From: Candidatus Tanganyikabacteria bacterium
GTDB taxonomy: Bacteria > Cyanobacteriota > Sericytochromatia > S15B-MN24 > VGJW01
Direction: 5' to 3'
Assembly (NCBI GenBank): GCA_016867265.1
Contig: VGJW01000012.1
Location: 33,512 to 97,511 of the forward strand
DNA length: 64,000 bases
Shown here: piece by piece, positions 27,157 to 35,731 of the stretch
How positions within the stretch are numbered: position 1 is the stretch's first letter
How the letters are laid out: each line of letters opens with the position of its first letter
Notes under the pieces: generated by a model
Seen by the model: only the letters and a program-made list of their open reading frames with translations
What the model was told of the DNA's origin: nothing
Database searches by the model: none
Position numbers and translations under genes: made by a program

Positions 27157-27542
27157 GCCGTCTGCCGGCCCCGAATCAGCAGGAGGCCCCCCGCAGCGGT
27201 CATCAAGGCCTCGAAGGCCCACAGGCTGCTCAGGAAAGGCGTCGGCATCCCGGTCAGGGCGGCATCGACCGTACGGCCTGCCACGAGTCCGGCACAAAGT
27301 GTCGTCAGCAGCACGAGGGCAGGCCTCGTTGCTGCAGGACGCAAGGCGCCCATGGCCAGCAAGCCTGCGAGGGCGAGGGATTGACCTCCGTAGGATGCCC
27401 GCAGCTCGTTGCTGGCGCCGGGGCGGTCGAGCCCGAGCCCGACCGAGGTGGCGAGTCCCGCAGGATCGGCCAGACCCTTACCGGCCACCAAGAGGAAGGA
27501 GAGAGCCGCGAGGCCAAGGAGGAAACGTGCGCGCATGGGCAT
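27153..27542 (-). CDS. Small four-helix membrane protein (DUF4345-like)
   Basis: 129 residues with four hydrophobic segments: FLLGLAALSFLLVAG, SYGGQSLALAGLLAMGAL, ALVLLTTLCAGLVAGR and ALMTAAGGLLLI. The SYGGQSLALA stretch after the first loop resembles the YGG motif of DUF4345 proteins. The start is the ATG at 27542 or the second ATG at 27536. The stop overlaps the GTG of the glycosylase gene (GTGA). Function unknown; inner-membrane location expected. Confidence 0.75.
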   Translation of the reverse strand: MPMRARFLLGLAALSFLLVAGKGLADPAGLATSVGLGLDRPGASNELRASYGGQSLALAGLLAMGALRPAATRPALVLLTTLCAGLVAGRTVDAALTGMPTPFLSSLWAFEALMTAAGGLLLIRGRQTA

Positions 27543-27572
27543 ACTATTAGGGTTGTTCCCGGAGGTATGTCA

Positions 27573-27821
27573 ATGAGTCCTTTGCCCGAAGCCCTGTCGG
27601 CTCCCGCGGTGCTGCGCGAGGTCCTCGAGACCTACGTCGCCGACCTCGCCCCGATTCGCGACGGCCTCGCCGGCGTGATGGCCACTTCCGACCCTGCAGA
27701 CGTCTACGCGCCCATCTGGGCAAGCCTGGGCAGCGCCGAACTCGCCGCCCTGACGCGTGCGTTCGCGGCGGTCATCGAGCGCAACAACGCGCGTCTCCTG
27801 GAGGAGCTGGGGCGCCGCTGA
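27573..27821 (+). CDS. Small hypothetical protein
   Basis: 82 residues. The start at 27573 is set by a perfect GGAGGT six bases upstream; an ATG at 27567 lies too close to it. The product is helical (VLREVLETYVADLAPIRDGL, ELAALTRAFAAVIERNNARL), has no membrane segment or Cys, and matches no family I know. It is divergent from the DUF4345-like gene with only 30 bases between them, so their promoters must overlap or lie inside each other's genes. Confidence 0.7.
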   Translation: MSPLPEALSAPAVLREVLETYVADLAPIRDGLAGVMATSDPADVYAPIWASLGSAELAALTRAFAAVIERNNARLLEELGRR

Positions 27822-27835
27822 AGCGTGAGGCCCTG

Positions 27836-28324
27836 CTAGGCAGCCAAGGCCTTCTCAATGGCGGCTTCGATGTCGGCAGGTGTGGTCGCGCTGGCAAAAC
27901 GCTCGATGACGTTGCCGTCCCGTCCCACCAGGAACTTCGTGAAGTTCCACTTGATGGCTTCGGTGCCCAAGATGCCCTTCTGGGCGCGCTTCAGGTGCTG
28001 GAAGAGCGGGTGGGCCGTGTCACCGTTGACATCCACCTTGGCGAACATCGGAAAGGTGATGTCATAGGTCAGGCTGCAGAAACTGGCAATGTCCTCGGGT
28101 GATCCGGGCTCCTGGGCCCCGAATTGGTTGCACGGGAAGCCCAGGACGACGAGTCCCCGATCGGCGTACTTGCGCCAGAGCTCTTCGAGGCCCTTGTACT
28201 GGGGTGTGAAGCCGCACTTGCTGGCGACGTTGACGACGAGCAGCACCTTGCCCTGCCAGGTAGCCAGCGTCGTCTCGTCACCCAGCAGCGTCCGGACAGG
28301 GATGTCATTAATGGTCGTCGTCAT
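27836..28324 (-). CDS. Glutathione peroxidase family protein (Cys type)
   Basis: 162 residues from the ATG at 28324. The active-site segment NVASKCGFTPQYKGLE has Cys in place of selenocysteine. The other catalytic-tetrad segments, GFPCNQFGAQEPG and KWNFTKFLV, are intact. There is no signal peptide, so the enzyme is cytoplasmic. Cys-type bacterial members usually reduce hydroperoxides with thioredoxin rather than glutathione. An AAGAGG precedes the start. With OxyR encoded at 34751 it fits a peroxide defence theme, but I see no OxyR site. Confidence 0.95.
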   Translation of the reverse strand: MTTTINDIPVRTLLGDETTLATWQGKVLLVVNVASKCGFTPQYKGLEELWRKYADRGLVVLGFPCNQFGAQEPGSPEDIASFCSLTYDITFPMFAKVDVNGDTAHPLFQHLKRAQKGILGTEAIKWNFTKFLVGRDGNVIERFASATTPADIEAAIEKALAA

Positions 28325-28394
28325 GAGGCCTCTTGCGTCAAAGGAGTTCCGGAAGCAGGTTGCGACCCAAGATATCAGGCCCGTGGGCCCCGCG

Positions 28395-28949
28395 TCACCG
28401 ACGCAGGACCGTGGGTGCCTCGGAGGCTTCGAGCGTGGCTTCCCGGACGGCCCGCTGGCAGGCCTGCTCGCGGGTGTCCGCTTCGATGCGGGCCGGGCCC
28501 TCGTCACGCAACACGAGAACGGTCTTTGCGACGGCCGCGGCTGCTGCCGCCATTACGAGGCCGGCCTGACCTGTCTTGCCCAGCAGCGCTCCCAGCCTCG
28601 AGCCGAGCAGGGCACCGCCCGCAGCTGCGCCACCGGCCGCGAGGTTGGACGGCGTGTCACCCAGCCAGCGCAACAGGCGGCCGTTGACGAACTCGCTCTT
28701 GAGCGCTCTGTCCTCGACGGCCACGACCGTTGCGTTCTGGTTCCCCTGGCGAACCTGCGTCCCGACACTCACGCCACGGAGGGGCAGGTTGCAGCCGGCG
28801 ATGAGCAATCGGTCTTGGCCTCGATCCAGCACCATGTAGTCGGCGGCGCCCACCAGCCTTTCCTCGTGGCGCCGGCTGACGGGATCCGCCGGGTTCATGC
28901 GGCGCATCACGGTCGGGGCGGTCCGGGGGGCCGGGGTCAGGAGCGGCAT
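28395..28949 (-). CDS. Hypothetical protein with Gly/Ala-rich hydrophobic centre
   Basis: 184 residues. After a polar N-terminus (ADYMVLDRGQDRLLIAGCNL), a conserved-looking strand GNQNATVVAVEDR is followed by a Gly/Ala-rich hydrophobic region (NLAAGGAAAGGALLG, LVMAAAAAAVAKTVL) that could form one or two membrane helices. It ends with a charged helix. Family unknown. A degraded relative seems to lie at 56666-57265, where TVVAVDDQ and a similar Gly/Ala-rich tract recur, so this appears to be a small paralogous family in the genome. Confidence 0.7.
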   Translation of the reverse strand: MPLLTPAPRTAPTVMRRMNPADPVSRRHEERLVGAADYMVLDRGQDRLLIAGCNLPLRGVSVGTQVRQGNQNATVVAVEDRALKSEFVNGRLLRWLGDTPSNLAAGGAAAGGALLGSRLGALLGKTGQAGLVMAAAAAAVAKTVLVLRDEGPARIEADTREQACQRAVREATLEASEAPTVLRR

Positions 28950-29138
28950 GGTCTTCCTTGGGTGGGCTGGCCGGCGTGGGGGCAGCAGGTAGGGGTGATG
29001 GTCCTGCTATCGCTTGGCGGCGGCAGGGTCAAGGTTAAGGCAAGGTAGCAACGGGCGAAAGAAACGATGAAGGCGCTTTCGCGGGCGCCACCGCAGACTA
29101 ATGATTAGCTTGTCCCCACCTTGGTGTTGCCTTTTCTG

Positions 29139-30419
29139 ATGCCTTTCGTCGGCAGCCGGCCCACGGCAGCAATCGTGCTCGCGAGCCTCGCGCTTGCGGC
29201 TTGTGGCCGTGCGGCGCAGCCTGCCCTGCCGGTCGGAACGGGAGATGCGATGGCCTCTGCTGCGGCCACCCGCTTGCAGGCTGGGTGGTCTCGTCTGAAG
29301 GTTCCTGCCGTGGCTTGGGAGCCCTTGATCCGATTGGGGCTGGACCTGGCCGAAGACGTGGATCGCGATGCCGGGACCGTTACCGCCCGTTTGCGTCCCG
29401 GTGACGCCGATCGTCTTGCCGGGCTGGGCATCCGCGTGCTGTCGGATTCCGGGGCCGTCAAGGAAGAAGCTTTCCGATTGCCCGAGGGTTACACGCCCGT
29501 CACGGGCATCCAGCGCCGCGTGCGCAGTCTTGCCGAGCGGCACCCGGCGTCATGCCAGGTCCGCGCCATCGGTCGGTCTGTCGAAGGCCGGCTCATCGAG
29601 GCTTGGCGGCTTTCCGGCCCCAGCCGCGATGCACGGCCCGTGGTGGTGCTGCTGGCCGGCGTCCATGCGCGCGAACTGGCACCGGTCGAGGTGGCCCTCG
29701 CGTTGGGTGAGCATCTGACCGAGGCCTATGGTCGGGATGCGAACGTCACACGCCTGCTGGACATCCGGGAGGTCTGGGTCGTCCCGCTGGCCAACCCCGA
29801 TGGCCGGCTCAGGGTCGAGGCCGGTGATCTCTACTGGCGCAAGAATGCGCGTCCGCTTCCCGACGGCCAGATAGGCGTCGATCTCAATCGCAACCATGAC
29901 GTCCATTGGCATCTCGGCAACGCACGCACGACAGACGAGGACTACCGCGGCCCCGAGGTGGCTTCCGAGCCGGAGACCCGCGCCGTCCGGGACATGGTCC
30001 GGCATCTGCGCCCACGCCTTGTCGTCGACGTTCATGCCTTTGCCGGCATGGTGCTCTGGCCACCGGGTGTCGACCGCAGCTTCACGCCCGAGGAGAGCCT
30101 CTTCTCGCGTCTCGCAAGGCCTGTCGCCAATCGCCTTGCCTATCGTTCCGGGACACTTGCCCGCGTCCTGTACCGGGTCACGGGTGATGTCGGTTCCTGG
30201 GCACTTGCCGAGCGGGGAGCCCTTGGCCTGACGGTCGAGTTGGACGACCAGGGCTTCCAACCGTCCTTTGCCCAGGCGATGAAGGATTGGGAGGACTGGC
30301 GTTGGCCGCTGCGCTGGTGGTTCGACATGGCAGTCGATCCACTCTCGGCACCCCTGGCGCTGCCGCCCGAGCCCAAGCCTTTGAGGTTGCCGGCCTTCGG
30401 CTTGCCCGGCCTGTCCTAG
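29139..30419 (+). CDS. M14-family zinc carboxypeptidase lipoprotein
   Basis: 426 residues from the ATG at 29139; upstream in-frame GTG/TTG codons exist, but this start gives a clean lipoprotein signal (IVLASLALAACG). Zinc ligands are visible as HARELAPVE (HxxE) and the later His in VVDVHAFAG. The substrate-binding stretch DLNRNHDVHW and the catalytic Glu in LTVELDDQGF are present. It should cleave C-terminal residues from peptides at the cell surface or in the periplasm. The stop overlaps the stop of the convergent oxidoreductase gene. Confidence 0.92.
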   Translation: MPFVGSRPTAAIVLASLALAACGRAAQPALPVGTGDAMASAAATRLQAGWSRLKVPAVAWEPLIRLGLDLAEDVDRDAGTVTARLRPGDADRLAGLGIRVLSDSGAVKEEAFRLPEGYTPVTGIQRRVRSLAERHPASCQVRAIGRSVEGRLIEAWRLSGPSRDARPVVVLLAGVHARELAPVEVALALGEHLTEAYGRDANVTRLLDIREVWVVPLANPDGRLRVEAGDLYWRKNARPLPDGQIGVDLNRNHDVHWHLGNARTTDEDYRGPEVASEPETRAVRDMVRHLRPRLVVDVHAFAGMVLWPPGVDRSFTPEESLFSRLARPVANRLAYRSGTLARVLYRVTGDVGSWALAERGALGLTVELDDQGFQPSFAQAMKDWEDWRWPLRWWFDMAVDPLSAPLALPPEPKPLRLPAFGLPGLS

Positions 30420-31387
30420 GCCGTCCCCAGCACGCGACCTGCAGCGTCCAAGCCAGAGCGCAGGGCTCCTTCGAATCGTCCGGCCGGCCCTACCCAGGCG
30501 TCGCCGCATACCGCGAGTCGTCGATCGGGATCCCACCCGTGCCCACCGGCGAGGGGGCCGCGCGGACGGGCAAAGGTCCAGCGGTGCGCGTGGAGGACTG
30601 TCGGGGCGGGGCCCCCGAGACGCTCCGAAAGCTGCTTGCTCATTTCCGCAGCCCAGGCCGTGACCGGTTGATCGAGGCGGGGATGGCTCCAGGCCGCGCT
30701 GGCATGCACCACCCACGGTCGCCCCGGCCTGCGGACGACCAATGCGAGCAGGTCGTCGTCATGGATATAGCAGGCCACGTTGTGCTGGGTGCCCATCAGG
30801 TCGGGCCATGCGCCGTCGGACACGTCCAGCGCCGTGACGAGGCAGGCATCGTTCTCGAAAGGGGCACCCGGGCAGTCGGCCACCAGTCGGCGTGCCTGTG
30901 GCAACGGCATGGCGAGGATCAGGAAGTCGGCCCGTAACCGCGTCTCGTCGGTACAGGTCACGACCCAGCTCCCGGACGCATGCGTGGCCGCGGTGGCCGC
31001 AAGCTCCTGCAGGACGGGAACGCCTTCCGCCATGGTGGCGAGGAGCGCACCTGTCGACGGTGCTCCCGTCCAGCGGGGGTCCTGCTCCGGGTCACGATAG
31101 GTCAGGCGATCTCCTGTTCGATCCGCCACGAGCCCGGGCCAGCGGACGATGCTGCCGCGGGCCCGCAGGTCGGCCGTCATGGCCTGGACGCCAGGATCGG
31201 TCAGGCGAAACAGCGGGACGCCGAGATCCACGGTCCGACCGTCGGCGAGGTCCCGGCTCGAGGCGCGTCCGCCGGGGCGACGACCCCTGTCGAGAACGAT
31301 GCAGTCCCGACCCGCAGCCACGAGGGTCGCCGCACAGGCAAGGCCCGAGGCGCCGGCTCCGATGATGACCGTCTCGACGTGCTTCAT
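30416..31387 (-). CDS. FAD-dependent amine-oxidase/renalase-like oxidoreductase
   Basis: 323 residues. The N-terminus TVIIGAGASGLACAATL is a Rossmann FAD-binding motif (GxGxxG), followed by CIVLDRGRRPGGRASS, the typical second motif of NAD(P)/FAD amine oxidase-like proteins such as renalase. The C-terminal RLAVCGDAWVGPAGRFEGAL is the third FAD-contact motif. The start at 31387 is five bases after the chromate-transporter stop, so they share an operon. The substrate is unknown; most bacterial members are uncharacterised or act on reduced-nicotinamide isomers. Confidence 0.9.
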   Translation of the reverse strand: MKHVETVIIGAGASGLACAATLVAAGRDCIVLDRGRRPGGRASSRDLADGRTVDLGVPLFRLTDPGVQAMTADLRARGSIVRWPGLVADRTGDRLTYRDPEQDPRWTGAPSTGALLATMAEGVPVLQELAATAATHASGSWVVTCTDETRLRADFLILAMPLPQARRLVADCPGAPFENDACLVTALDVSDGAWPDLMGTQHNVACYIHDDDLLALVVRRPGRPWVVHASAAWSHPRLDQPVTAWAAEMSKQLSERLGGPAPTVLHAHRWTFARPRGPLAGGHGWDPDRRLAVCGDAWVGPAGRFEGALRSGLDAAGRVLGTA

Positions 31388-31392
31388 GAGCC

Positions 31393-32523
31393 TTAGTGTC
31401 CGATCCAGCTGGAATCGCCGTCGAGCATGCCCAGCAGCAGCCCGCCGAGGCAGCCCGCCCAGAACAGGGCCCCAGCACCGACCCGACGTGAGGCAAGCAT
31501 GCCGAAGGCCACTGCCGCCCAGGCCAGGCTGGCGGGTTGGTTGGCAAGGACAGGCAACCAGCCGCAGGTCGTGGCGAGGAGCAGGCCCACGGATGCGAGG
31601 CCCACTCCTTCCAAGAACCGGGTGGCGCCCTTGTGGTGCTCGATGCGAGGCAGCAACGTTCCGGCAAGGCCCACGACCACAAAAGCCGGCAGGAAAATGG
31701 CGACAGTGGCAAGCAGGGCGCCCATGGGACCGGCGATTTGCATGCCGAGGTAACTGGCGGTCCCCAGGATGGGGCCCGGCGTCGCCAACGACAGCGCGAA
31801 GGCGTCCGCAAGCTGGCTGTCCGTGACCCAGCCCAGTCGGGTGACGAGGCCTTCGCGCAGAAGGCCCACGATCACGTAGCCGCTGCCGAAGAGCATGGCA
31901 CCGGCCTTGAGGAAGGGCCAGGGCACTTGCCAGAGCGAGACGTCCGAGGTCGGGACCGTGGCAGGCACGAAGGCCATGGTCCTGACCGTGCTTCCTGTGA
32001 ACAAGGCGCGCACCAAGCCTGCGGCCAGCAGGACCGTCGCCTCGGGCGCCCCGAGCAGGGCGGCGGCGGCGGCCCCCGCGGCAACCAGACGGGTCGGCAG
32101 ATCCCGGGCGACCTCGGGCAGCCAGGCACGCAGGGCATCGGCCATCACGGCCAGCATGACGGGTCTCAGGCCTGCCAAGGCTCCCGAGACGCCCGGATGG
32201 GATGGCAGTTCGGCCTGAGCCCAGGCGAGCATCGCCAGAAGCAAGGCCGATGGCAGGATGAAGGCGCTGCCAGCCACGACCATGCCCGCGAGGCCAGCCC
32301 GGTGACGACCTATGAGCATGGCCATCTCCGACGAGTTGGGTCCCGGGATGAGCTGGACGGCCCCCAGCCAGCGCGTGAAGGTCGCCTCGTCCATCCAGCC
32401 ACGGCTCCGGACGCACTTGTCGCGAAAGACGGCGATGTGGACGGTCGGCCCCCCGAAGGTTGTCGCGCCAAGGCGCAGGAATTCACGCGCCAAGTCGCCC
32501 AGGACACGCCCCTGGGCCGTCAT
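31393..32523 (-). CDS. chrA: Chromate transporter family protein (two CHR domains)
   Basis: 376 residues from the ATG at 32523; an ATG at 32550 adds nine residues and is equally placed. Two homologous halves of about five to six membrane helices are seen. The first has FGGPTVHIAVFRDK and QLIPGPNSSEMAM, the second has the paired FGSGYVIVGLL and ATPGPILGTASY, all signature motifs of the CHR family. Such proteins export chromate, or may move sulfate-like anions, across the inner membrane. It lies between a small membrane protein and the FAD enzyme in one leftward operon. Confidence 0.92.
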   Translation of the reverse strand: MTAQGRVLGDLAREFLRLGATTFGGPTVHIAVFRDKCVRSRGWMDEATFTRWLGAVQLIPGPNSSEMAMLIGRHRAGLAGMVVAGSAFILPSALLLAMLAWAQAELPSHPGVSGALAGLRPVMLAVMADALRAWLPEVARDLPTRLVAAGAAAAALLGAPEATVLLAAGLVRALFTGSTVRTMAFVPATVPTSDVSLWQVPWPFLKAGAMLFGSGYVIVGLLREGLVTRLGWVTDSQLADAFALSLATPGPILGTASYLGMQIAGPMGALLATVAIFLPAFVVVGLAGTLLPRIEHHKGATRFLEGVGLASVGLLLATTCGWLPVLANQPASLAWAAVAFGMLASRRVGAGALFWAGCLGGLLLGMLDGDSSWIGH

Positions 32524-32555
32524 GGCCGGCTGTCGCCGTAGCGTGCCCATGCCTC

Positions 32556-33035
32556 TCAGAGCTCCCACGCCGCCACACCCAGCAGGACGCCCGTCTCGAG
32601 GCTGTCGGCTCCGATATCGGTACTCAGGTTCGCGCCCCGGCCGGTCGTCAGCGCGGGCCAGACCTGACAACCGACAAAACCCCCGAGGCATCCCGCGGCG
32701 AGGGCACCCACCGAATGAAGCGCCAGCTTGCCCCAGTCACGCTCGAGCGCGTAGGGCGAAGCTCCCAGCGGCAGGGGAACGCCAACGGTCTGGATGGGGT
32801 TGGCCCCGATCTGGGCGAGCAACAGGCCGGAGCCGGCTGCCGCCAGCGGGAACAAGGTCAGCAGCGGTTGCTTGTCCGGCCTCGCCGGCAGGGTCAGGAC
32901 CGGGGGCGGAGGCGAAGGTTCCATGGTCGTCAGGACGGCTGCAAAGCCTGACTGTTGGCCCAAGCCGGCCACCAGAGTGAGCATCGGCAAGGCTGCAGGC
33001 CTGCCGGCACTCCATCGTGCACGTGGGTCCGCCAT
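32556..33035 (-). CDS. Hypothetical membrane-associated protein
   Basis: 159 residues, first gene of the leftward operon with chrA and the FAD enzyme. Two hydrophobic segments are seen (LLTLFPLAAAGSGLLLAQIG and VGALAAGCLGGFVGCQV). The start may be the ATG at 33035 or an internal Met near 32984. Family unknown. It is divergent from the disrupted hydrolase gene starting at 33055, with only 19 bases between. Confidence 0.6.
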   Translation of the reverse strand: MADPRARWSAGRPAALPMLTLVAGLGQQSGFAAVLTTMEPSPPPPVLTLPARPDKQPLLTLFPLAAAGSGLLLAQIGANPIQTVGVPLPLGASPYALERDWGKLALHSVGALAAGCLGGFVGCQVWPALTTGRGANLSTDIGADSLETGVLLGVAAWEL

Positions 33036-33054
33036 CGCTGTAGGATACGCCTTG

Positions 33055-33553
33055 ATGCGTGCGGATGCGAGATGGCTGGTGCCGGTGGTCCTGTCGGTGA
33101 CGGGATGCGCCGTCGCCGACCCCGCGGTGACGGCCCGGCGTTGGTTCGTGGCCGCACCGATGCCCGAGGCGCTGCAGGCGCTTGCGGGGAACGATCGGGT
33201 CCAGGTCGAAACGCGTGAAGGTCTGGTCTTCAGGCCGCGCGAGAACCCCGGCGGGGCCGGCCTCGTGGTGCATGCCGGCGGTTACGCCGATCCGCGGGCC
33301 TATGCACCGCTGGCACTGGCGCTGGCCGCGCGCGGGCACGTCGTTGCCCTGCCCCGCATGCCCTTCGGCCTTGCCTTCTCGAATGCCGATGCGGGTACGA
33401 CGATTCGCCAGGCCTTCCCTGAGGTCCGGCGGTGGGCGGTCATTCGCTGGGAGGGGTGGTCGCGGCCAGCTACGCCGAGGCACATCCGGACCGGGTTGCC
33501 GGCCTTGTGCTGTGGGCGCCGTATCCAGCCGATGGCACCGATCTCTCGGTACG
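33055..33553 (+). pseudogene. Alpha/beta-hydrolase-fold lipoprotein, frameshifted and 3'-truncated
   Basis: The frame starting at 33055 encodes a lipoprotein signal (VVLSVTGC) and the first half of an alpha/beta hydrolase (GLVVHAGGYADPRAYAPLA, LPRMPFGLAF). At about 33430 the nucleophile elbow GGHSLGG appears in another frame. Restoring a lost copy of a 7-bp repeat (TGGGCGG) would rejoin the frames as RRWAVGGHSLGG. The second frame continues to LVLWAPYPADGTDLS near 33550, where family similarity stops. Beyond that the DNA reads as a lipoprotein N-terminus on the other strand. The gene has thus lost its last third, including the catalytic Asp/His region, and should be inactive. Confidence 0.82.
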
Positions 33554-33771
33554 GTCGCTGCGGGCAGGGGTGATGGCGAGGCGGGCGCAAGCGTGCCCGC
33601 GGGCGCAGGTGGGGGTGTCGCAGAGCCTGAAGCCGGCAGGGTCCCGGGTGATGCGGGCGCAACGGATACGCTTGCGCTTGGCTGGCATGCCGCCACGAAC
33701 ACGAGCGGCAGAAGGCCATGCGCCAGTCGCGCGCGTGCACGATGGGGACGGGGCGCGCGCCACGGCGGCAC
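33549..33771 (-). pseudogene. 5' fragment of a lipoprotein gene, truncated at a rearrangement junction
   Basis: Reading leftward from a GTG at 33771, four bases after the stop of the 33776-34702 gene, the product shows a signal peptide (LAHGLLPLVFVAAC) with a lipobox and then a Ser/Ala/Pro/Thr-rich linker (ASPGTLPASGSATPPPAPAG), a pattern shared by other lipoproteins in this window. After about 75 residues it runs into the antisense of the hydrolase gene and becomes Arg/His/Pro-rich nonsense. The gene seems to have lost its 3' part at the same junction that truncated the hydrolase. Confidence 0.68.
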
Positions 33772-33775
33772 CGTC

Positions 33776-34702
33776 TCAGTGCTTCCTTGTCGTAAGGCCC
33801 AGATCCTTCATCTTCGAGGCCTCGGCATCCGCATAGGCGAAGACCGCGCCCACGGCCGCCGCGATGGCGGCAACCTCGCCGATGCCTGTCTCGGCCAGCA
33901 GGCCACCGATGGCCGAGCCCCAATCCAGGGCATTCGCCTTCCAGTATTTGCCGGCGGTCTTGCTGCTGACGCGGGGATCGAGCGTGGCCTCCACGGCATC
34001 CTTGCTCCCCCAGACGGCAAGCCCGACGCCGACGATCGGCAGGGCCTTGGCGATGCCCCGGCTCAGGCTCTCGCCGACGATGCGCGCGGCAGCCTTGGCG
34101 CCCAGTTCGGGATGATTCGCCAGGGTCTTGGCGAGGGCCTTCTCGAAGACCTGCCCGATCTGCCCGAGGCGTGGCAACAGGACTTTGCCGACGAGACGGT
34201 TGGCGGTGACGGCCTTGAAGAGCTTTGTCGCAAGATCCGGCGCCATCTTTGCCAGGTCGATGGCCGACTTGATGATGCTTGCCTCGAGGCCTGGATTGGC
34301 CTCGATGACCTGGAGGAGTGCCTTGGCGGCGTGGGGGGCTTCTCTTTCGAGTTCGGCAAGGACGCGGGCGACGTCGGTCTTCAGATGTGCATCATGGACG
34401 GAGTGGCGGTTCTCCTCGCTCAGCAACCTGTCTGTCTTGGAGGCTTTGAGGGGTGCAGGTTGCCCGTGGCCGGCATCGCGTGGTTCTGTCTTGCCGCGCT
34501 TCAGGACCGCATCGAGTTCCGCACGCATCGCGCCCGTATCCGGCGCCGGAAGTCGCGTGACCGTGTCTTGTCTTGCCGGAGCCGCCGCAGGGACGGGTAC
34601 AGGTGTCCTTGGGGCGGCGGGCAGGGGGCCGGAAGGAGCGGCCGATGGCTTCGCGGGCTTCGGAGCAGGCAGGGGATGCTGGGTGTTCAGGGTCTTGGCC
34701 AT
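33776..34702 (-). CDS. Hypothetical protein, Pro/Ala-rich N-terminus and helical C-domain
   Basis: 308 residues. The first 70 are disordered and Pro/Ala-rich. From about residue 85 the protein is helical (DVARVLAELEREAPHAAKAL, LPRLGQIGQVFEKALAKTLA), ending with a hydrophobic, Gly/Ala-rich hairpin-like stretch (ALPIVGVGLAVWGSKDAVEA and EVAAIAAAVGAVFAYA). There is no signal peptide. The hydrophobic hairpin near the C-terminus recalls pore-forming or phage/colicin-like proteins only loosely; I do not assign a function. It is followed at four bases by the truncated lipoprotein gene. Confidence 0.72.
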   Translation of the reverse strand: MAKTLNTQHPLPAPKPAKPSAAPSGPLPAAPRTPVPVPAAAPARQDTVTRLPAPDTGAMRAELDAVLKRGKTEPRDAGHGQPAPLKASKTDRLLSEENRHSVHDAHLKTDVARVLAELEREAPHAAKALLQVIEANPGLEASIIKSAIDLAKMAPDLATKLFKAVTANRLVGKVLLPRLGQIGQVFEKALAKTLANHPELGAKAAARIVGESLSRGIAKALPIVGVGLAVWGSKDAVEATLDPRVSSKTAGKYWKANALDWGSAIGGLLAETGIGEVAAIAAAVGAVFAYADAEASKMKDLGLTTRKH

Positions 34703-34750
34703 GCTTCACGCGTGCCCGGAACATGACCCTCGCTACCGCGTTCCGCGCCG

Positions 34751-35686
34751 CTACCGCGATGGAGGGGCGTCCTGGGACAAGGCTTCATGCATCGTGCGGG
34801 CCAGGACCCCCAGGGCATCCCCCAAGGGAGCCCCGCGTCTCCAGGCGAGGACGAGCGTGCGGACAGGCTCCGGTGCGGCAAGGCGCCGGAGTGCCAGCGA
34901 GGCCCGCGCGGCCTCAGTCGGTGCGGCCAACTCGGGGAGCAGGGTGATGCCGGCTCCCGCGGCCACCATCTGGGCGAGGGTTGTCAGGCTGGTTGCCCGG
35001 TAGGCCTGCTCACGCAGGCTCGTGCGGCTGCAGAAGCTGAGAATCTGCTCACGCAGGCAATGGCCGTCATCCAGCAGAAGGACCTCGCGATCCTGCAGGT
35101 CCTCCAGCCTTGCAGGTCCGGGCATCGCCCCCAGGGGATCCCCGGGGGGCGTTGCCAGCAGGAAGCGGTCCGTGGCCACGGGTTCGTGATCCACGGGCCC
35201 CAGGTCGGCCTCGAGGGCCAGCAGGGCGGCCTCGAGGCGGCCTGACTCGAGCATCGTGCGCAACGACGATGTCCGGTCCTCCGTCCAGAGGATGGTCAGG
35301 TCCTGATGGCGCGCGCGGACCACAGGCGTGATCCGGGGCAAGGCATAGGCGGCCACGGTCGGGATGACACCAAGGCGGAGCGTGCCCGAAAGCGGGTCCG
35401 TAGCGCGTCGTGCCGCGGCCTCCAGATCACCGGCGGACGTGAGCAGGGCGCGTGCCCGCTCGACGAAGACGGCTCCCGGCACCGTCACGAGGACCCGGCG
35501 TCGATCCCGTTCGAAGAGGCGGATACCCAGCGCGTCCTCGACCTGGGCTACCTGCGCGCTGAGGGAGGGTTGGGCGACGCGGCAGCGCTCGGAAGCCTTG
35601 CTGAAACTCAAGGCGTCCGCGACCGCCACGATGTATTGCAGCTGGCGCAGGGTGAAGGGATGGATGGGGACTTCTTCGTTCGCCAT
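34751..35686 (-). CDS. oxyR: OxyR-like LysR-family regulator
   Basis: 311 residues from the ATG at 35686. The N-terminal winged helix-turn-helix (FTLRQLQYIVAVADALSFSKA, then VAQPSLSAQVAQVEDALG) is classic LysR type. The effector domain contains LLLDDGHCLREQILSFC, matching the OxyR redox centre with two Cys separated by eight residues. Peroxide should oxidise this pair and switch the protein to an activator. It follows the FeS-type photolyase gene by 45 bases in the same direction. No catalase or peroxiredoxin gene is adjacent, though a Cys-type glutathione peroxidase lies 7 kb away. Confidence 0.9.
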   Translation of the reverse strand: MANEEVPIHPFTLRQLQYIVAVADALSFSKASERCRVAQPSLSAQVAQVEDALGIRLFERDRRRVLVTVPGAVFVERARALLTSAGDLEAAARRATDPLSGTLRLGVIPTVAAYALPRITPVVRARHQDLTILWTEDRTSSLRTMLESGRLEAALLALEADLGPVDHEPVATDRFLLATPPGDPLGAMPGPARLEDLQDREVLLLDDGHCLREQILSFCSRTSLREQAYRATSLTTLAQMVAAGAGITLLPELAAPTEAARASLALRRLAAPEPVRTLVLAWRRGAPLGDALGVLARTMHEALSQDAPPSR

Positions 35687-35731
35687 GGCTTCCTGAAAGT
35701 AGCACACGGCCTTGCCTGCAGACGGTCCAGG

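Noticed and set aside
32737..33771. 344-codon minus frame taken as one intact lipoprotein
   Set aside because: Only the first 75 residues look like a lipoprotein; the rest is antisense of the hydrolase and nonsense-like. Recorded instead as a truncated fragment.
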